From: Bombyx mori
Lineage: Eukaryota; Arthropoda; Insecta; Lepidoptera; Bombycidae
Length of the DNA stretch: 64,000 nucleotides
Reading direction: 5' to 3'
NCBI RefSeq assembly: GCF_030269925.1
Contig: NC_085107.1
Coordinates: 19,594,001 to 19,658,000 of the forward strand
Shown: positions 24,060 to 35,093 of the stretch, one piece after another
Numbering within the stretch: position 1 is the first letter of the stretch
Layout of the letters: every line of letters begins with the position of its first letter
Notes under the pieces: model-generated
The model's database searches: none
Told to the model about the DNA's origin: nothing
Seen by the model: only the letters and a program-made list of their open reading frames with translations
Position numbers and translations under genes: made by a program

Positions 24060-24427
24060 AAAATGTGTGCAATTCACACGTGGTAGAAGTGAAACCTTCC
24101 AAAATTAAAATACAATTATCCTAAACGTCTTAAGTATATGTAAAATTTTGTCATTAGTAAATAATTGTAAGGTAGCGCCCTCTGTGAATTGATATTTTAA
24201 TTTCACGTATAATCCTAAATTAAAATTCACTACAAGAGCTTTCATACACACGTTAGTATTAAAAAATCTCACAGATGGTGCTGTATTAAATAGTATGTAT
24301 ATTTCTGTCTCATTCTTTGCTGGCTTCATCCTACACATTTTTGTATTTGTGTCTCTTACCTGTCGTTTTTTCCGTTGCATCCGGTTTGAAATCACAACGA
24401 TTCTAAAGAAGTTTTCACTTCAAAAAA
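24060..24427. mobile_element. MITE-like element, copy 1
   Basis: Starts AAAATGTGTGCAATTCACAC and ends AAGAAGTTTTCACTTCAAAA. Near each end lies an inverted GAAGTGAAA motif: GAAGTGAAACCTTC at 24086 and, reversed, GAAGTGAAAACTTC at 24408-24421. The whole 368 bp recurs in direct orientation at 30966-31333 with about four mismatches seen by eye. Non-coding; superfamily not assigned. Confidence 0.65.
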
Positions 24428-24911
24428 TCATTGTTTTTTTTCCGTGGCACGACAATTTCATATGTAAACCTTGCTAATGTTGGCTTGTCACCTATAGTTC
24501 CTCTGTTGCTAATCGTCTTAATCTTATCCAAATCTTAATTAAGTTTAAAGTATTTAATGACGCCTCAGAAAGTTACATTTGCAAATGATTCGTTCACTAT
24601 TCGTTCGTTTCATTCAATCATTCATCTTCGTCGTTTTATACGCGGAATAATAAATTGAAGGTTTTAACAATTTTTTGTTTAAAAATCGACTTGTGAAAAA
24701 AAGAAATCAATATATCATCAATATACGTCAGTATTAAAGATAACTCAAAAACTACTGGTCAGATTGTGATAAAATTTATATAAATCCACATAAGAAGCAC
24801 CGACTTCCAAATAAAAAACAATTTACAGAATCGGTTAGTATATATAAAAAAAAACCAGTGTAACTGACAACCTCTTCCTGTTTTTGGAGTTTATTAAAAA
24901 GGTACTGAAGG
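24428..24911. other. No feature recognised
   Basis: AT-rich. Confidence 0.35.
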
Positions 24912-25190
24912 GGTAGTTGCACTTTATATCCTTAGACCCGCGGTTGGCAGTTACGGACCAGTCCCACATACATCGCGCGCCGCCTAGGCACGGGGACCTT
25001 GTAGGAGGTTCGACCCCCAACCCGAAAAAAAAAAGAAAAAAGAAGGGTAGTTGCGCTTTGCCCTAAATACCATCCTTGAGGCGCGGTCCGCTCCCAAAAA
25101 CTGCGGACCATCTAGTCCCCCCTCCTCCTGACCACTAAGTGCGGGGTACCTTGTACGATGTTCGGCCCCCAGCCCAGACAAAAAAGGGAT
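24912..25190. repeat. Tandem array of a retrotransposon-tail-like unit
   Basis: Two diverged units of about 134 and 140 bp begin with GGTAGTTGCACTTT (24912) and GGTAGTTGCGCTTT (25046). Each ends in GGTTCGACCCCCAACCCGA- or TTCGGCCCCCAGCCCAGAC-type sequence plus an A-run. A third start, GGGATAATTGTGCCTTT, follows at about 25186. Bodies joined head-to-tail through A-runs suggest a tandem retrotransposon 3' end or repeated insertion into an A-tail. Confidence 0.5.
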
Positions 25191-27324
25191 AATTGTGCCT
25201 TTCTAGCTTCTAAAACGAAACAAAAATGCATAAGGCACAAAAAAACTAATACCTACCTTCCTCTCTGTATATATACCACATACAAAAAAGTTAATAACTT
25301 AGTACAAAATCAGTATCAAAATAAAAACATTGACGTCCCTAAAAGCTTAACATAAAAGGTCCGTTTTATTTAAAATTTTCATAAACCTGAATACGTTTAT
25401 TGAAATTGATTTTAAATGTAAGTCATTGCCACTAGGACATGACATGAATGTTTTAATATTTCAACAGTCACAAGTCGAGAGGTGTCGTTTTTTTATTTAA
25501 AATGCTCTTTAAAAAAAAGTAATGGCTGTGGGGTGTCTTAAAATTTTGTCTAAGGAATTCAGCGAAGAATTATCGGTCGTTCTCTCAGTAGCGTACCAGC
25601 GCACTATAGACGCCAACCATTACGTGCTGGTGGTAGGTCATGTTGCAAGCCCGCACCGATAAGCGACATCTGCCGGGAATGAATCACGCCTTTGCAGTTT
25701 ACAGAATGAGACAAAAAGAAAACTCACAAACGTATTATTATTATTATTTATTTATTTATAGTATATATATAGTTCAGAGTAGTAGGAAAATTATGTACAA
25801 AGGCACTGCTTATTTCTGTAAGAAATCTCTTCCAGCAGACCTGCGAGAGGATTATGAGAATAATAATTAAAAGTGATGAGTGTGTAGACGTATTAGAGAA
25901 TATAGACGAAAGACGTATTAGAATGCAAGAAAAATTTACGAAATGATGTTGCAGTTTTTAATACTGAAATTAGGCACGTTTTTTTTTTTTAAAAAAAAGA
26001 GAGTCTATTTCAAATTTACGATTTCGATTAAAATTGTTCTTATATCACACATGGCCATCTGGCATGAAACTAGGATTCACTGTCTTATAAGAACCACAGA
26101 CTAAAATATATGAAAATATATGAAACACATATAATATTATAATGAATGCACTCAGTAAGCAAACATGGAAAAATTTCCCGAAGCGGAAACGAACCCGCAA
26201 AAAAAGAAAAAATGGAAATTAACAAACAAAATTGAATAAATAAAGCTATATAAATCAATGCTATATGGAGAATTGCATAAGCTTTATAAAAATAAATGGT
26301 ATACAATTATAAAATACACTATACAATTTTTTCACTATAAGTTCAAACTCATTTCAATCTAACCTACGTATAACATAAACTTAATTTAATTTGATAATAA
26401 TTTAATGAAAAAACTGTGCTTTAAAAGGGAGCAAGCACCAAAGTGATTTTGCGATTTGAGTCATGTGACCCTTAAAATCAACCTCATTGCCCTCATGTTT
26501 CAAGACAAGCGCAGGTATTCACGCTTTGTATTTATCGGGTCTGATAATCATTCTTAACATCAACTGTGCAACGAGCTGTACTCGTCTACATTAACAAAGA
26601 AATATTCGCAAAACAGAATTGCATTGCAGCAATATCGGCTGGAAAATACTAAATTTATAGTTGAATAACTTCCCTACACGAGCGCTTTAAGCACAAACGA
26701 AGGCAAATCGCACGGTCCGGTGCATTCAATAATAGCAAGTGACCCTAGATTTTTTGCACTGAAACACGAAAGTGAACAAAAATTCTACGTATTATACGTA
26801 ATTAATCATTTCTTTGTTTATTCTTCCATAGTGACGATGATAAATTCTACACATGAGTTGATAGCTCCCCGTTAAATTATATACACTACTTAAATATTTT
26901 CTTTTATCTTTTTATCTTTTATTGCACCGTGAGGTTAATGAACTTAACTACTGTATTGCTAGCTTCGATTCCTGAATATAATCATATATGTAGATTATTG
27001 TATTCGAAGACTGGGTGAAATCGTTCCGTTTCCTAGATTTTGATACCCATAAAAAAAATCCAAATCAAGGCCCGTAGTCTGTCATAATGGCCCTAGAGCC
27101 ATTATTTGTTGAAATGTTTAAATTGAAAAAAATGGACGCTAAAACATATCTGATATTCATAAGTTTTGGTACCGCTTGTGTGAGTGAGTTGGAAATTAAA
27201 CAGCAAATTCTATGAATTCTATGGTGTTGTGGTTCGCCCAGATTAAACCAAATAACATTTCAAGCGTTGACACTTCACCTGGAATTTGCATCTGATAACA
27301 TTTCGTACATTATTCTTCTAAGCG
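25191..27324. other. AT-rich stretch, nothing recognised
   Basis: About 2.1 kb without a recognisable exon or repeat. It has long A-runs near 25510 and 25990. Confidence 0.35.
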
Positions 27325-27868
27325 GTGAATCGTGACAGAGGACGCCTCACTTTCCGGCTCACGCAGGTGCTCACTGGGCATGGTTGTTTCGGTGAGTTCC
27401 TGCACCGGATCACAGCCGAGCCGACGGCAGAGTGCCACCATTGTGGTTGCGACCTGGACACAGCAGAGCATACGCTCGTCGCCTTCCCCGCATGGGAGGG
27501 GTGGCGCCGTGTCCTCGTCGCAAAAATAGGAACCGACTTGTCGTTGCCGAGTGTTGTGGCATCGATGCTCGGCGACGACGAGTCGTGGAAGGCGATGCTC
27601 GACTTTTGCGAGTGCACCATCTTGCAGAAGGAGGCGGCGGGGCGCGTGAGAGACGCACAATCCCGCCGCCGTTGAGCGGGGGCCAGGGAGGCGGATCTCG
27701 CTTCACTTTCCCACCTTTGCCTTGTCATGAGTTCTGTCTCATGCGAGGTTTGGACGTTGGTTGTTGAGCGACAGGAGGTTTTAGTCAGTTCGACTCTGAC
27801 ATACCCCGCTCAGTATCCCCAGAAAAGGGCGGAAGTCCGACGATTCCTCCTGACCAAAAAAAAAAAAG
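27325..27868 (+). mobile_element. R1-type LINE 3' end, plus orientation
   Basis: Same family as 901-1848. In one plus-strand frame it reads NRDRGRLTFRLTQVLTGHGC, then the CHHC zinc motif (CHHCGCDLDTAEH) and SWKAMLDFCECTILQKEAAG, to a stop near 27675. The 3' UTR lacks about 310 bp present in the other copy. The breakpoints share CGC. It ends CCTCCTGACC plus an A-run at 27857-27868. No clear TSD found. Confidence 0.8.
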
Positions 27869-28084
27869 CCGTCTTCCCATTGTTTCGACAAAAATGAAAT
27901 TTGATTCGGAATAACTAATACGATTCGAAATAATTATTTATTTACCTAAAGGAAAACAAACAACGACCGCATTATTGATAATTTTTATGATAACTCGTAC
28001 ATATAGCTAATAACATGTGTTCAAAATGTAGCCAACTTAACAAACTATGGTTTTATCATTGAAATTCATTTATTGTTTGTAATT

Positions 28085-28226
28085 GCGTACTTTTTTTTTT
28101 GTTGCGTTGATGTGTGGACGACCTCACAGCCCACCTGGTGTTAAGTGGTTACTGGAACCCATAGACATCTACAGCGTAAATGCGCCACACACCTTGAGAT
28201 ACAAGTTCTAAGGTCTCAGTATAGAT
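28085..28226 (-). repeat. Bm1-type SINE, left half, split by a transposon
   Basis: T-run and body from the tail to AAGGTCTCAGTATAGAT. The other half is at 29500-29617. Joined across the insertion, the sequence is a normal headless Bm1. Confidence 0.85.
28221..28226. repeat. 6-bp target-site duplication, left
   Basis: ATAGAT, repeated at 29500-29505. The uninterrupted Bm1 at 42385-42400 has the closely similar sequence CAGTAAAGATACAACGG at the same point. Confidence 0.8.
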
Positions 28227-28317
28227 GTCGCAGGCAATTTGTATGATTCCGCCGTTTACAAACGGCGTCGTCATTTTAAAAACGCTCGCCATTATGTAAA
28301 ATGCCGAAGGCAAAATG
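28227..28317. repeat. Left terminal inverted repeat, 91 bp
   Basis: Perfect inverted match to 29409-29499. Confidence 0.9.
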
Positions 28318-28809
28318 ATAACTCGTTCAATTGTTATAATTTCGACATTGGTTGTAGTTTTAGGGTGACCATAATAAAATGTACTTTATAATAATTATTA
28401 TCAGTCTTTATTTCCGCAATCAAGTACTAATGAAGATTTCAAGTAAGACTAAATTATGTGCTTTGTTCTCTTGAAGTACTTGCCCAGTTAAAATATTTAA
28501 ATAACAAAACAAAATTTAAATGACAATAATAAAACTTATATGGATAATATGACACTTTCAAATAAAAACAAACAGGTCATTTATGTAAAATCATATTTTG
28601 TAGTCTGAAGTATTCATCATTCTTAGAAGACATTTCCCTAAATTAGTAAATGAAGATTATTTAAAAAATTAACGTTTCTTGATTTATTTTTAAATAAAAA
28701 GTAACAAAAGTAACAATAAAAATGTATATTACTTATTTGCGCATGTCCCATTTCATGACTAAAAAACACCAAGGCATTATAATATTTAAGTTACAAAGCA
28801 GATAAATTG

Positions 28810-28970
28810 ACATAACGATACGAATAAATCGATCGCTTTTCTCTCAATAATAATCCTTCATTCAATCTATCAGGATACTGAATTTTGTCTCGACCACCAT
28901 GTCCGTAACCTCTATGAATCTCTAACAATACATCGTAATATTCTTCTAACGGTATTACACGAACGGTTGG
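28810..28970 (-). pseudogene. H2C2 integrase-like transposase remnant
   Basis: The minus-strand frame shows EEYYDVLLEIHRGYGHGGRD with the histidines of the zinc-binding H2C2 segment. The cysteine half lies in another frame (LFVSLCQFIC). Stops and A-runs on both sides show a decayed fragment. In the family this domain precedes the DDE catalytic core, which I do not see here. Confidence 0.6.
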
Positions 28971-29408
28971 ACTGCCAAGGCTATTCCTTTTTAAATAAGG
29001 CAGTCCAATTCACTGATGCTCATAACCTCGTATTTTTTTGACCTGCAGGAGTCCTCCGGGAACCAGATTCTGTGGCCACCTTAGCCTTTTTTAGGTGCCG
29101 GATAACCTCAAAAATTTTACTATTTGTCCAAAGCTTTTAAACAGCTTCCGTTTGAGAATTGTATATTTTTTTTAATTCACTATAATATAAAGCTTTAAAA
29201 TCTTCTAAAATGTCTTCTCCACACGAAATATTTGCAGTTTTCAGTTATTTTTTGAGACAAAATGACGCCATTGTTATTGTTTTGATCAACAGTGGCGCGC
29301 GTGGTAAAAAAATGAACTAAATACTTCAATTTGCCGCGGCATTATGAAAACGGCGTTTGAATTGTTGATGTTATGTTGTGGCATATTATAAAGTGACACG
29401 GCAATATA

Positions 29409-29499
29409 CATTTTGCCTTCGGCATTTTACATAATGGCGAGCGTTTTTAAAATGACGACGCCGTTTGTAAACGGCGGAATCATACAAATTGCCTGCGAC
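29409..29499. repeat. Right terminal inverted repeat, 91 bp
   Basis: Perfect inverted match to 28227-28317. No substitution between the two ends suggests a recent insertion or gene conversion. Confidence 0.9.
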
Positions 29500-29617
29500 A
29501 TAGATACAACGGCTGCCCCATCCTTCAAACCGAAACGCATTACTGCTTCACGGCAGAAATAGGCGGGGCGGTGGTACCTACCCGTGCGGACTCACAAGAG
29601 GTCCTACCACCAGTAAT
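29500..29617 (-). repeat. Bm1-type SINE, right half, with target duplication
   Basis: Resumes with ATAGATACAACGGCTGCCCC and ends at CTACCACCAGTAA. It is headless. Confidence 0.85.
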
Positions 29618-29958
29618 AACCAGTACTTACAGGACAAAATTTAACAAGTCCTTAAAAATGACGTGAAATGCCTATCGCAATAAAACAAAAACAATAGAAT
29701 CAGGAACACTGAATCCAGACAATTTGAATTTTAAATTTCGGTTTCAGTGTTATAGGAAATACGTTTTATGTTAGCTTAGGTACAACGCGGGGAAAAAGTA
29801 TATTTGTAGAATTCGTCTACTGAATTATTCGTAAACCTATACATTCGAAAATAATAGAAACGAATCAAATTTCTCTGTTGGATAACGGGTGAGAGAACGG
29901 CTTCTATTAAGTAATGCGACTATGTATATTAAACCATATATTTCTTATCGATTACTTA

Positions 29959-30254
29959 TCTATATATACTTAATAAAAATGAATTGCTGTTCGTTAGTCT
30001 CGCTAAACCTCGAGAACGGCTGGACCGATTTGGCTAATTTTGGTCTTGAATTGGTGGAAGTCCAGAGAAGGCTTAAAAGGATAGATAAATATGAAAATGC
30101 TCGGAATTAAATAAAAATAACAATTTTGTTTTTCCTTTGATGTGTCCCCCGTCGGACGGATTCCTTTTGTTTTTTTTTTAAAGTTTGTTTTATACAAAAG
30201 CTTAGCTCTTTTATTTATCGATTGAGGCACTACGAAGTCTGCCGGGTCAGCTAG
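29959..30254 (+). mobile_element. Non-autonomous Helitron, family D
   Basis: Starts TCTATATATACTTAATAAAA and ends CGAAGTCTGCCGGGTCAG with CTAG before T. It shares CTCGAGAACGGCTGGACCGA and GTCGGACGGATTCCTTTTGT with 41249-41529. Confidence 0.7.
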
Positions 30255-30965
30255 TCTTTAAAACAAAAATGTTGGAGAACGCATGCCGTGTAATAAAAAT
30301 TAACCAACCTGAACAAATTACAAAATAGCCCACGTGTATGTGTACCACCAATCCGCCTATGCAGTCTAGTTTAAAAGACAAGATCTTCTCCATTAAATAC
30401 ATTAGATACTTCATGGATCAAGATGGTTGGCGGTATTGACGTCGTGCTGACCAGGGACAAGTAACCACTTTCGCGCTTTGTGAGTCCATCTGCTGTTACC
30501 TAATCCCACCCCTCTTGACTGAGCTCACCTGTCCTAGTGAAAATTCAAAAGCCTCCGGGCCATCAGTAATCTCTCAATAACAAAAAAGAAGTCCATTTGC
30601 GAGAGAAACACGCCATGATGGAAACACGGCCTATAGCCACAAGGGTCATTAAACGTAACAAAATTAATAGAAAAATACTTTAAATCAGCATGAGCTGTTG
30701 GAAAATTACTTTATAGATACATACAATCTTCTGCCCAGTTAAAAACAGAAATAAAAATCGTCATTTCGACCTTCTCAATTTACCATGTATAACTCAGATG
30801 TACGTTTTATCAAGTAAATTAATAAAACTATACAATTACGAATGAGGTCTTACTTAAACTTGATGGCCGATCCTCCAACCGTAAATCAATATTAAAAAAC
30901 GATATAAAGCCTTTTTAGTCTGGTGCATTATAATATATTAAAAAAAATGTATATGTCTAATAACA
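30255..30965. other. No feature recognised
   Basis: AT-rich spacer. Confidence 0.35.
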
Positions 30966-31333
30966 AAAAATGTGTGCAATTCACACGTGGTAGAAGTGAA
31001 ACCTTCCAAAATTAAAATACAATTATCCTAAACGTCTTAAGTATATGTAAAATTTTGTCATTAGTAAATAATTGTAAGGTAGCGCCCTCTGTGAATTGAT
31101 ATTTTAATTTCACTTATAATCCTAAATTAAAATTCACTACAAGAGCTTTCATACATACGTTAGTATTAAAAAATCTCACAGATGGCGCTGTATTAAATAG
31201 TATGTATATTTCTGTCTCATTCTTTGCTGGCTTCATCCTACACATTTTTGTATTGGTGTCTCTTACCTGTCGTTTTTTCCGTTGCATCCGGTTTGAAATC
31301 ACAACGATTCTAAAGAAGTTTTCACTTCAAAAA
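30966..31333. mobile_element. MITE-like element, copy 2
   Basis: Nearly identical to 24060-24427 over its whole length and in the same orientation. The differences seen are single substitutions (for example CGTATAATCC/CTTATAATCC and GATGGTGCT/GATGGCGCT). The flanks differ, so this is two insertions and not a segmental duplication. Confidence 0.65.
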
Positions 31334-33114
31334 CAAAGTTCGAAGATTGGGCGTTACCTCCAATGCAACTGAGACTCCGACCGCATCGTTAAGTTTACGA
31401 TGTTCTATTTGACATACAGCGGGCTGTGAGCACGATGTGGTTCACAAAAACAAAAAAAAAACACAAATCGTATATTTTTACAGAAAAAACACACCAGCAA
31501 TCGAAGTCTTAATGAAATAGTTACCGGTAATAAACTAAGAAATAAATTTAATACACCGGCGTTCCAAAGCTACATAAATCTACTTACATCTAATGTCAGT
31601 TCTTCAATAACTACGCTCTAATATTGCGTGTGTTGGACCCTTCTTACACAACCGCATCCAATTATAATTTACATTTAATTTTAACACCAAAACTACATTA
31701 AATTTGTTTGTCGTACGTCGCGTCATGATTTAAACAAAATTTATGATGCTGTGTAAATCTATTGACGCAGATAGACATGGTTTGTGTATTTACAGCCTTT
31801 TGCTTGGTTAATTCACAGCAAACCCAGCGTTTCTAAGGATTACCGATCATAAAACCTAATAAAACAGCGCTAGCCTACCGCACGCCATTTAAAAACTTGT
31901 GTTGGGATAGGGCCGTCGTGAGTGTGTGCTGATTTATTTATCGATGAAATTTAAATTTACATTTAAGTAGCTGTTCACCTTTACATTTTCGTCCTATGGT
32001 CCAATTTATAAACACTCGTAAAAGCGATTGATGAAAAAACTGTTGCTTAAACATCTATATCAAAGAATCGATTGACGCCCACGCAAATAATTGAAATAAA
32101 GAAACCGATTAATACGACTAATTTTTAACTATATTGTTCATAATATATTATTGTGATTTGATAGACCAATTTCTTTTAGATAATTTTAAAATGATATTTG
32201 AGAAATAAAGCTAATTAATTAATTAGTCGATGAGTAGTCCAAATTTACATCACCGTAACATTTCTAGATCGTTATCGATTTCGACGGAAAGTATCGATAC
32301 AACACTATTGTTTTAAAACTCGGCTCAGGAAGCAAAGTGCGGGTCGCTGAACTGAACTGCAGCTTTAACAATTATCGTACACACTAAAATAAACTTTAAA
32401 GCAAACTTCGAAGGTGCGTAATCTTATGTCAAATAACGTGCTTGTGTTAGCATCTAATCAAACGTGTTTCCCGGAGTTGTTTTAAAAAAATATAGTTTAG
32501 CCGCTTCGAAATAACGTTTGAATTTACTTGAAGATGGACAGGAGGTTTTGCAAAGAAGTACCATTAGCGGATAGGCTGGCTGTCTTGTAAGATCGTTCGA
32601 TAACTTAAATCGATAAATTGGGATTAATATTACATTACCCGATTTATTCTTTCTGTTATTATTTTTAAAATTAGTACATATCACTGAGTGAACTTGAATC
32701 AATAAATTAGAAAAATCTGGAACTGATTGCTGAAGATTCGAGCTCATTTGCTGAATCATATTAAACACGTTTAAAAACAATTTTACTGTCGCGTATGTTA
32801 GTAGCTGTTTTGGTTAGAGTCGAGGTCTCGATTATATTGTATATCGAGAACATACGACTTTTTCGCGATAAAAATCGGAGCGATGGTTGATATCCGTTGA
32901 GACTTCCGGTACTCCCTATCCTAGCTGTGTGCATTATATTCAATATGTAAATAGATTGCCCCTTAAACTAAAATCAATAAATTTCTCGTTTATTCTCGGG
33001 GTTAATATAAAAAAAATGTCTTTCGCATCGAAATTTTACTTTATACCTACACTTAGTCGCGTGGAAATAAAGTAGTCGTTGCCAAAAGGATAAGACACAC
33101 CTTCCCATAGACAC
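31334..33114. other. AT-rich stretch, nothing recognised
   Basis: About 1.8 kb with no exon or repeat that I can name. Confidence 0.35.
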
Positions 33115-33285
33115 AGCCCACTGAGTTTCTCGCCGGATCTTCTCAGTGGGTCGCGATTCCGATCCGGTGGTAGATTCAGCATGCTGTTCTTGCTAGGGCT
33201 AGTGTTAGCAAATTCTTTCAGGTTGAGCCCGTGAGCTCACCTACACGTCCGGGCGTAACTGGAATAGCCCCTTAGGCTACCAGAA
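33115..33285 (+). repeat. Dispersed repeat, family F
   Basis: Best-preserved copy: CAGCCCACTGAGTTTCTCGC, then GGGTCGCGATTCCGATCCGG, CTTGCTAGGGCTAGTGTTAG and CCCGTGAGCTCACCTACACG. It is followed immediately by a Bm1. Confidence 0.6.
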
Positions 33286-33294
33286 AATGAGTAG

Positions 33295-33735
33295 GAAAAA
33301 AATCCCGTCGATACGTCCGTATCGAGCGATGCGACTCTGTCACTGTTCAAATTCTGCAGGCAGGTACCAATTCTTCTAATGAAATGAGTATTTAACCAAT
33401 GTACACACATGACTCCCATGGTGAAGGAATAACATGGTGTAATAACAATCAAACCCGCAAAAATTATAATTTGCGGATTTGAATGCGGGTGTAGGATGCC
33501 CTGTGAGATCACACGGGTAGATACCGCCACTCCGCCTATTCCTGTCGTGAAAGAGTAATGCGGTTTCAGTTTGAAGAGTGGGGCAACCGTTGTACTGTAG
33601 AGCTAAGACATAGAAGTCATGCCGCAAAGTAGATGGCACCATTTACGTTATTTATATCGGTGGCTTCTGGTAACCATTCAACACTAGGTAGGCCGGGATC
33701 TCATCCACCCATACAAGAAATGAATAAAAATGTAT
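33295..33735 (+). repeat. Full-length but diverged Bm1-type SINE
   Basis: The tRNA-like head is recognisable but mutated (GTTCAAATTCTGCAGGCAGG near 33345-33365). It is followed by AAACCCGCAAAAATTATAAT and the body to CATCCACCCATACAAGAAAT. Roughly 15-20% divergence by eye makes it much older than the copy at 39097. Confidence 0.75.
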
Positions 33736-34617
33736 ATATACATATATCTTCGCATGAGTAGGCCTGGAAATACTACTACTACTACAAGGGATCGAAATAC
33801 TTCTAAATCAGCTAGTCCTAGTGTTAATCTAATTAAAAATATATATTAGTCACGTACCTTAATTATTCGCGCCACAGTGACCAAAAAAGTGACTTAACAC
33901 AGAAATTATTAAAAAAAATATATTCGAAAACTATTAAAAATCGTGGAACATACACGGGAGTGTGATTCGGATAGCCCTTGTGATGCTCTACTTTTGGATT
34001 TCGGTTTGATACTATTTTTTGGGACACCCTGTATATGCTATAGACATTTCACTTTTGAGTGCTAATTTCTATGATTTTATTTCCGTTTTCCTTAAAGGTA
34101 GACCATGACATGCTGTGTTTATTTGAAGCTCATAAATAATTAAACAGCCTGTAGATAACTGTTAAACAGATAATAATGTAATAAGTAAAGTTTCAATATT
34201 CCGCATCGCAATTCTTAAGGGAATTACTGTGATCGTAGAAATAATGAAGCTTAATAAAGTTGGAATTTTGTTACATTCTAGAGTTAAGCTCTCAGGAAAC
34301 TCTCCGCGCGATAGTCGGGGTCTCTTGTGAATTGACTTGTACTAATCACTTCACCTCAAAAAACCTTCAAAATCAGCAAGCAAGATTAAGCAACATTTCC
34401 GTTTGGTACTAGCTCCCCGAAACTAACAATTGAACACTAAAACACTCTTGTATCACACTTCCCGGAGTTTCTATTCAAAAACCGGCACTAAAAGAAGAAG
34501 CCTTTAGCTAAAGGCATTAAGCTTAAGCACTTAGCGGAGAAAGTAAGTAAGTAGTGGCTCCTAACTCAAAATACCTAGCAATAACGCAAATTATGATTTT
34601 TACTGGTTTAATTTTTA
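33736..34617. other. No clear feature
   Basis: AT-rich. GGGACACCCTGTATATG at about 34020-34036 resembles a DNA-transposon terminal repeat, but I find no partner end. Confidence 0.35.
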
Positions 34618-34780
34618 CTAGCGATCCGCCCTCGCTTCGCTTCGGAAACTGTAATTTATTATTGATTTCTCCACTATTTAATGGATGTTATTTACAAATA
34701 AACCTTCCTCTTCAATCACTCTATCTATTAAAAAAACCGCATCAAAATCCGTTGCGTAGTTTTAAAGATTTAAGCATACA
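34618..34780 (-). mobile_element. Helitron 3' part, minus orientation
   Basis: Starts with CTAG, then the reversed terminus CGATCCGCCCTCGCTTCGCT, and continues with ATCAAAATCCGTTGCGTAGT. This is typical lepidopteran Helitron body sequence. The 5' end is not found. Confidence 0.6.
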
Positions 34781-34822
34781 TCAAATAATTTATATCTGCA
34801 TGCAGGATATAAATTATTTGAT
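34780..34822. repeat. 43-bp near-perfect palindrome
   Basis: Arms ATCAAATAATTTATATC and GATATAAATTATTTGAT flank TGCATGCAG. Allowing one bulged G, the pairing runs almost to the centre. Confidence 0.85.
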
Positions 34823-35093
34823 CACAGACACAGTCGCATAGCTCATTACGAGTATCCCGCGTGTCACGGCGACTTCTTTAAGTCTTTGATTAAAGGGTTT
34901 CGGAGCCCATCAACAAAAATGCTATCGTCTACTATCAAACAATTTTTTTTACATGATCTTAAATGCGAATTACATACACTAAGTATATTCCTGGAAAATT
35001 TATAAAGCATCGCATTTCACTTAAAACACTGCATTGTCTATTCTGACCTCATTACAAAACATGAGACTAGCAAAGTGCGGACGTAATAAAAAA

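Larger units (their letters stand above)
28227..29499. mobile_element. 1,273-bp DNA transposon with perfect 91-bp inverted ends, Ginger/KRBA2-like
   Basis: The ends are GTCGCAGGCAATTTGTATGA inward from 28227 and the exact reverse complement outward to 29499, identical over 91 bp. Each end contains an internal hairpin CGCCGTTT-AC-AAACGGCG. A 6-bp duplication (ATAGAT) flanks it. The interior is AT-rich and has no intact gene. On the minus strand, about 28830-28970 reads VRVIPLEEYYDVLLEIHRGY followed by GHGGRDKIQYPDRL. This matches the start of an H2C2 zinc-binding integrase domain as found in Ginger transposases and KRBA2-like proteins. A shifted frame just after it reads AIDLFVSLCQ. It is thus a non-autonomous, partly coding derivative. 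The termini are not the TGT..ACA usual for Ginger, so the superfamily call is tentative. Confidence 0.75.

Noticed and set aside
27318..27728. Minus-strand open frame of about 136 residues
   Set aside because: Antisense shadow of the plus-strand LINE copy; no family motif.
33990..34040. DNA-transposon terminal repeat ending in ACACCCTGTATATG
   Set aside because: No matching second end or duplication was found nearby.
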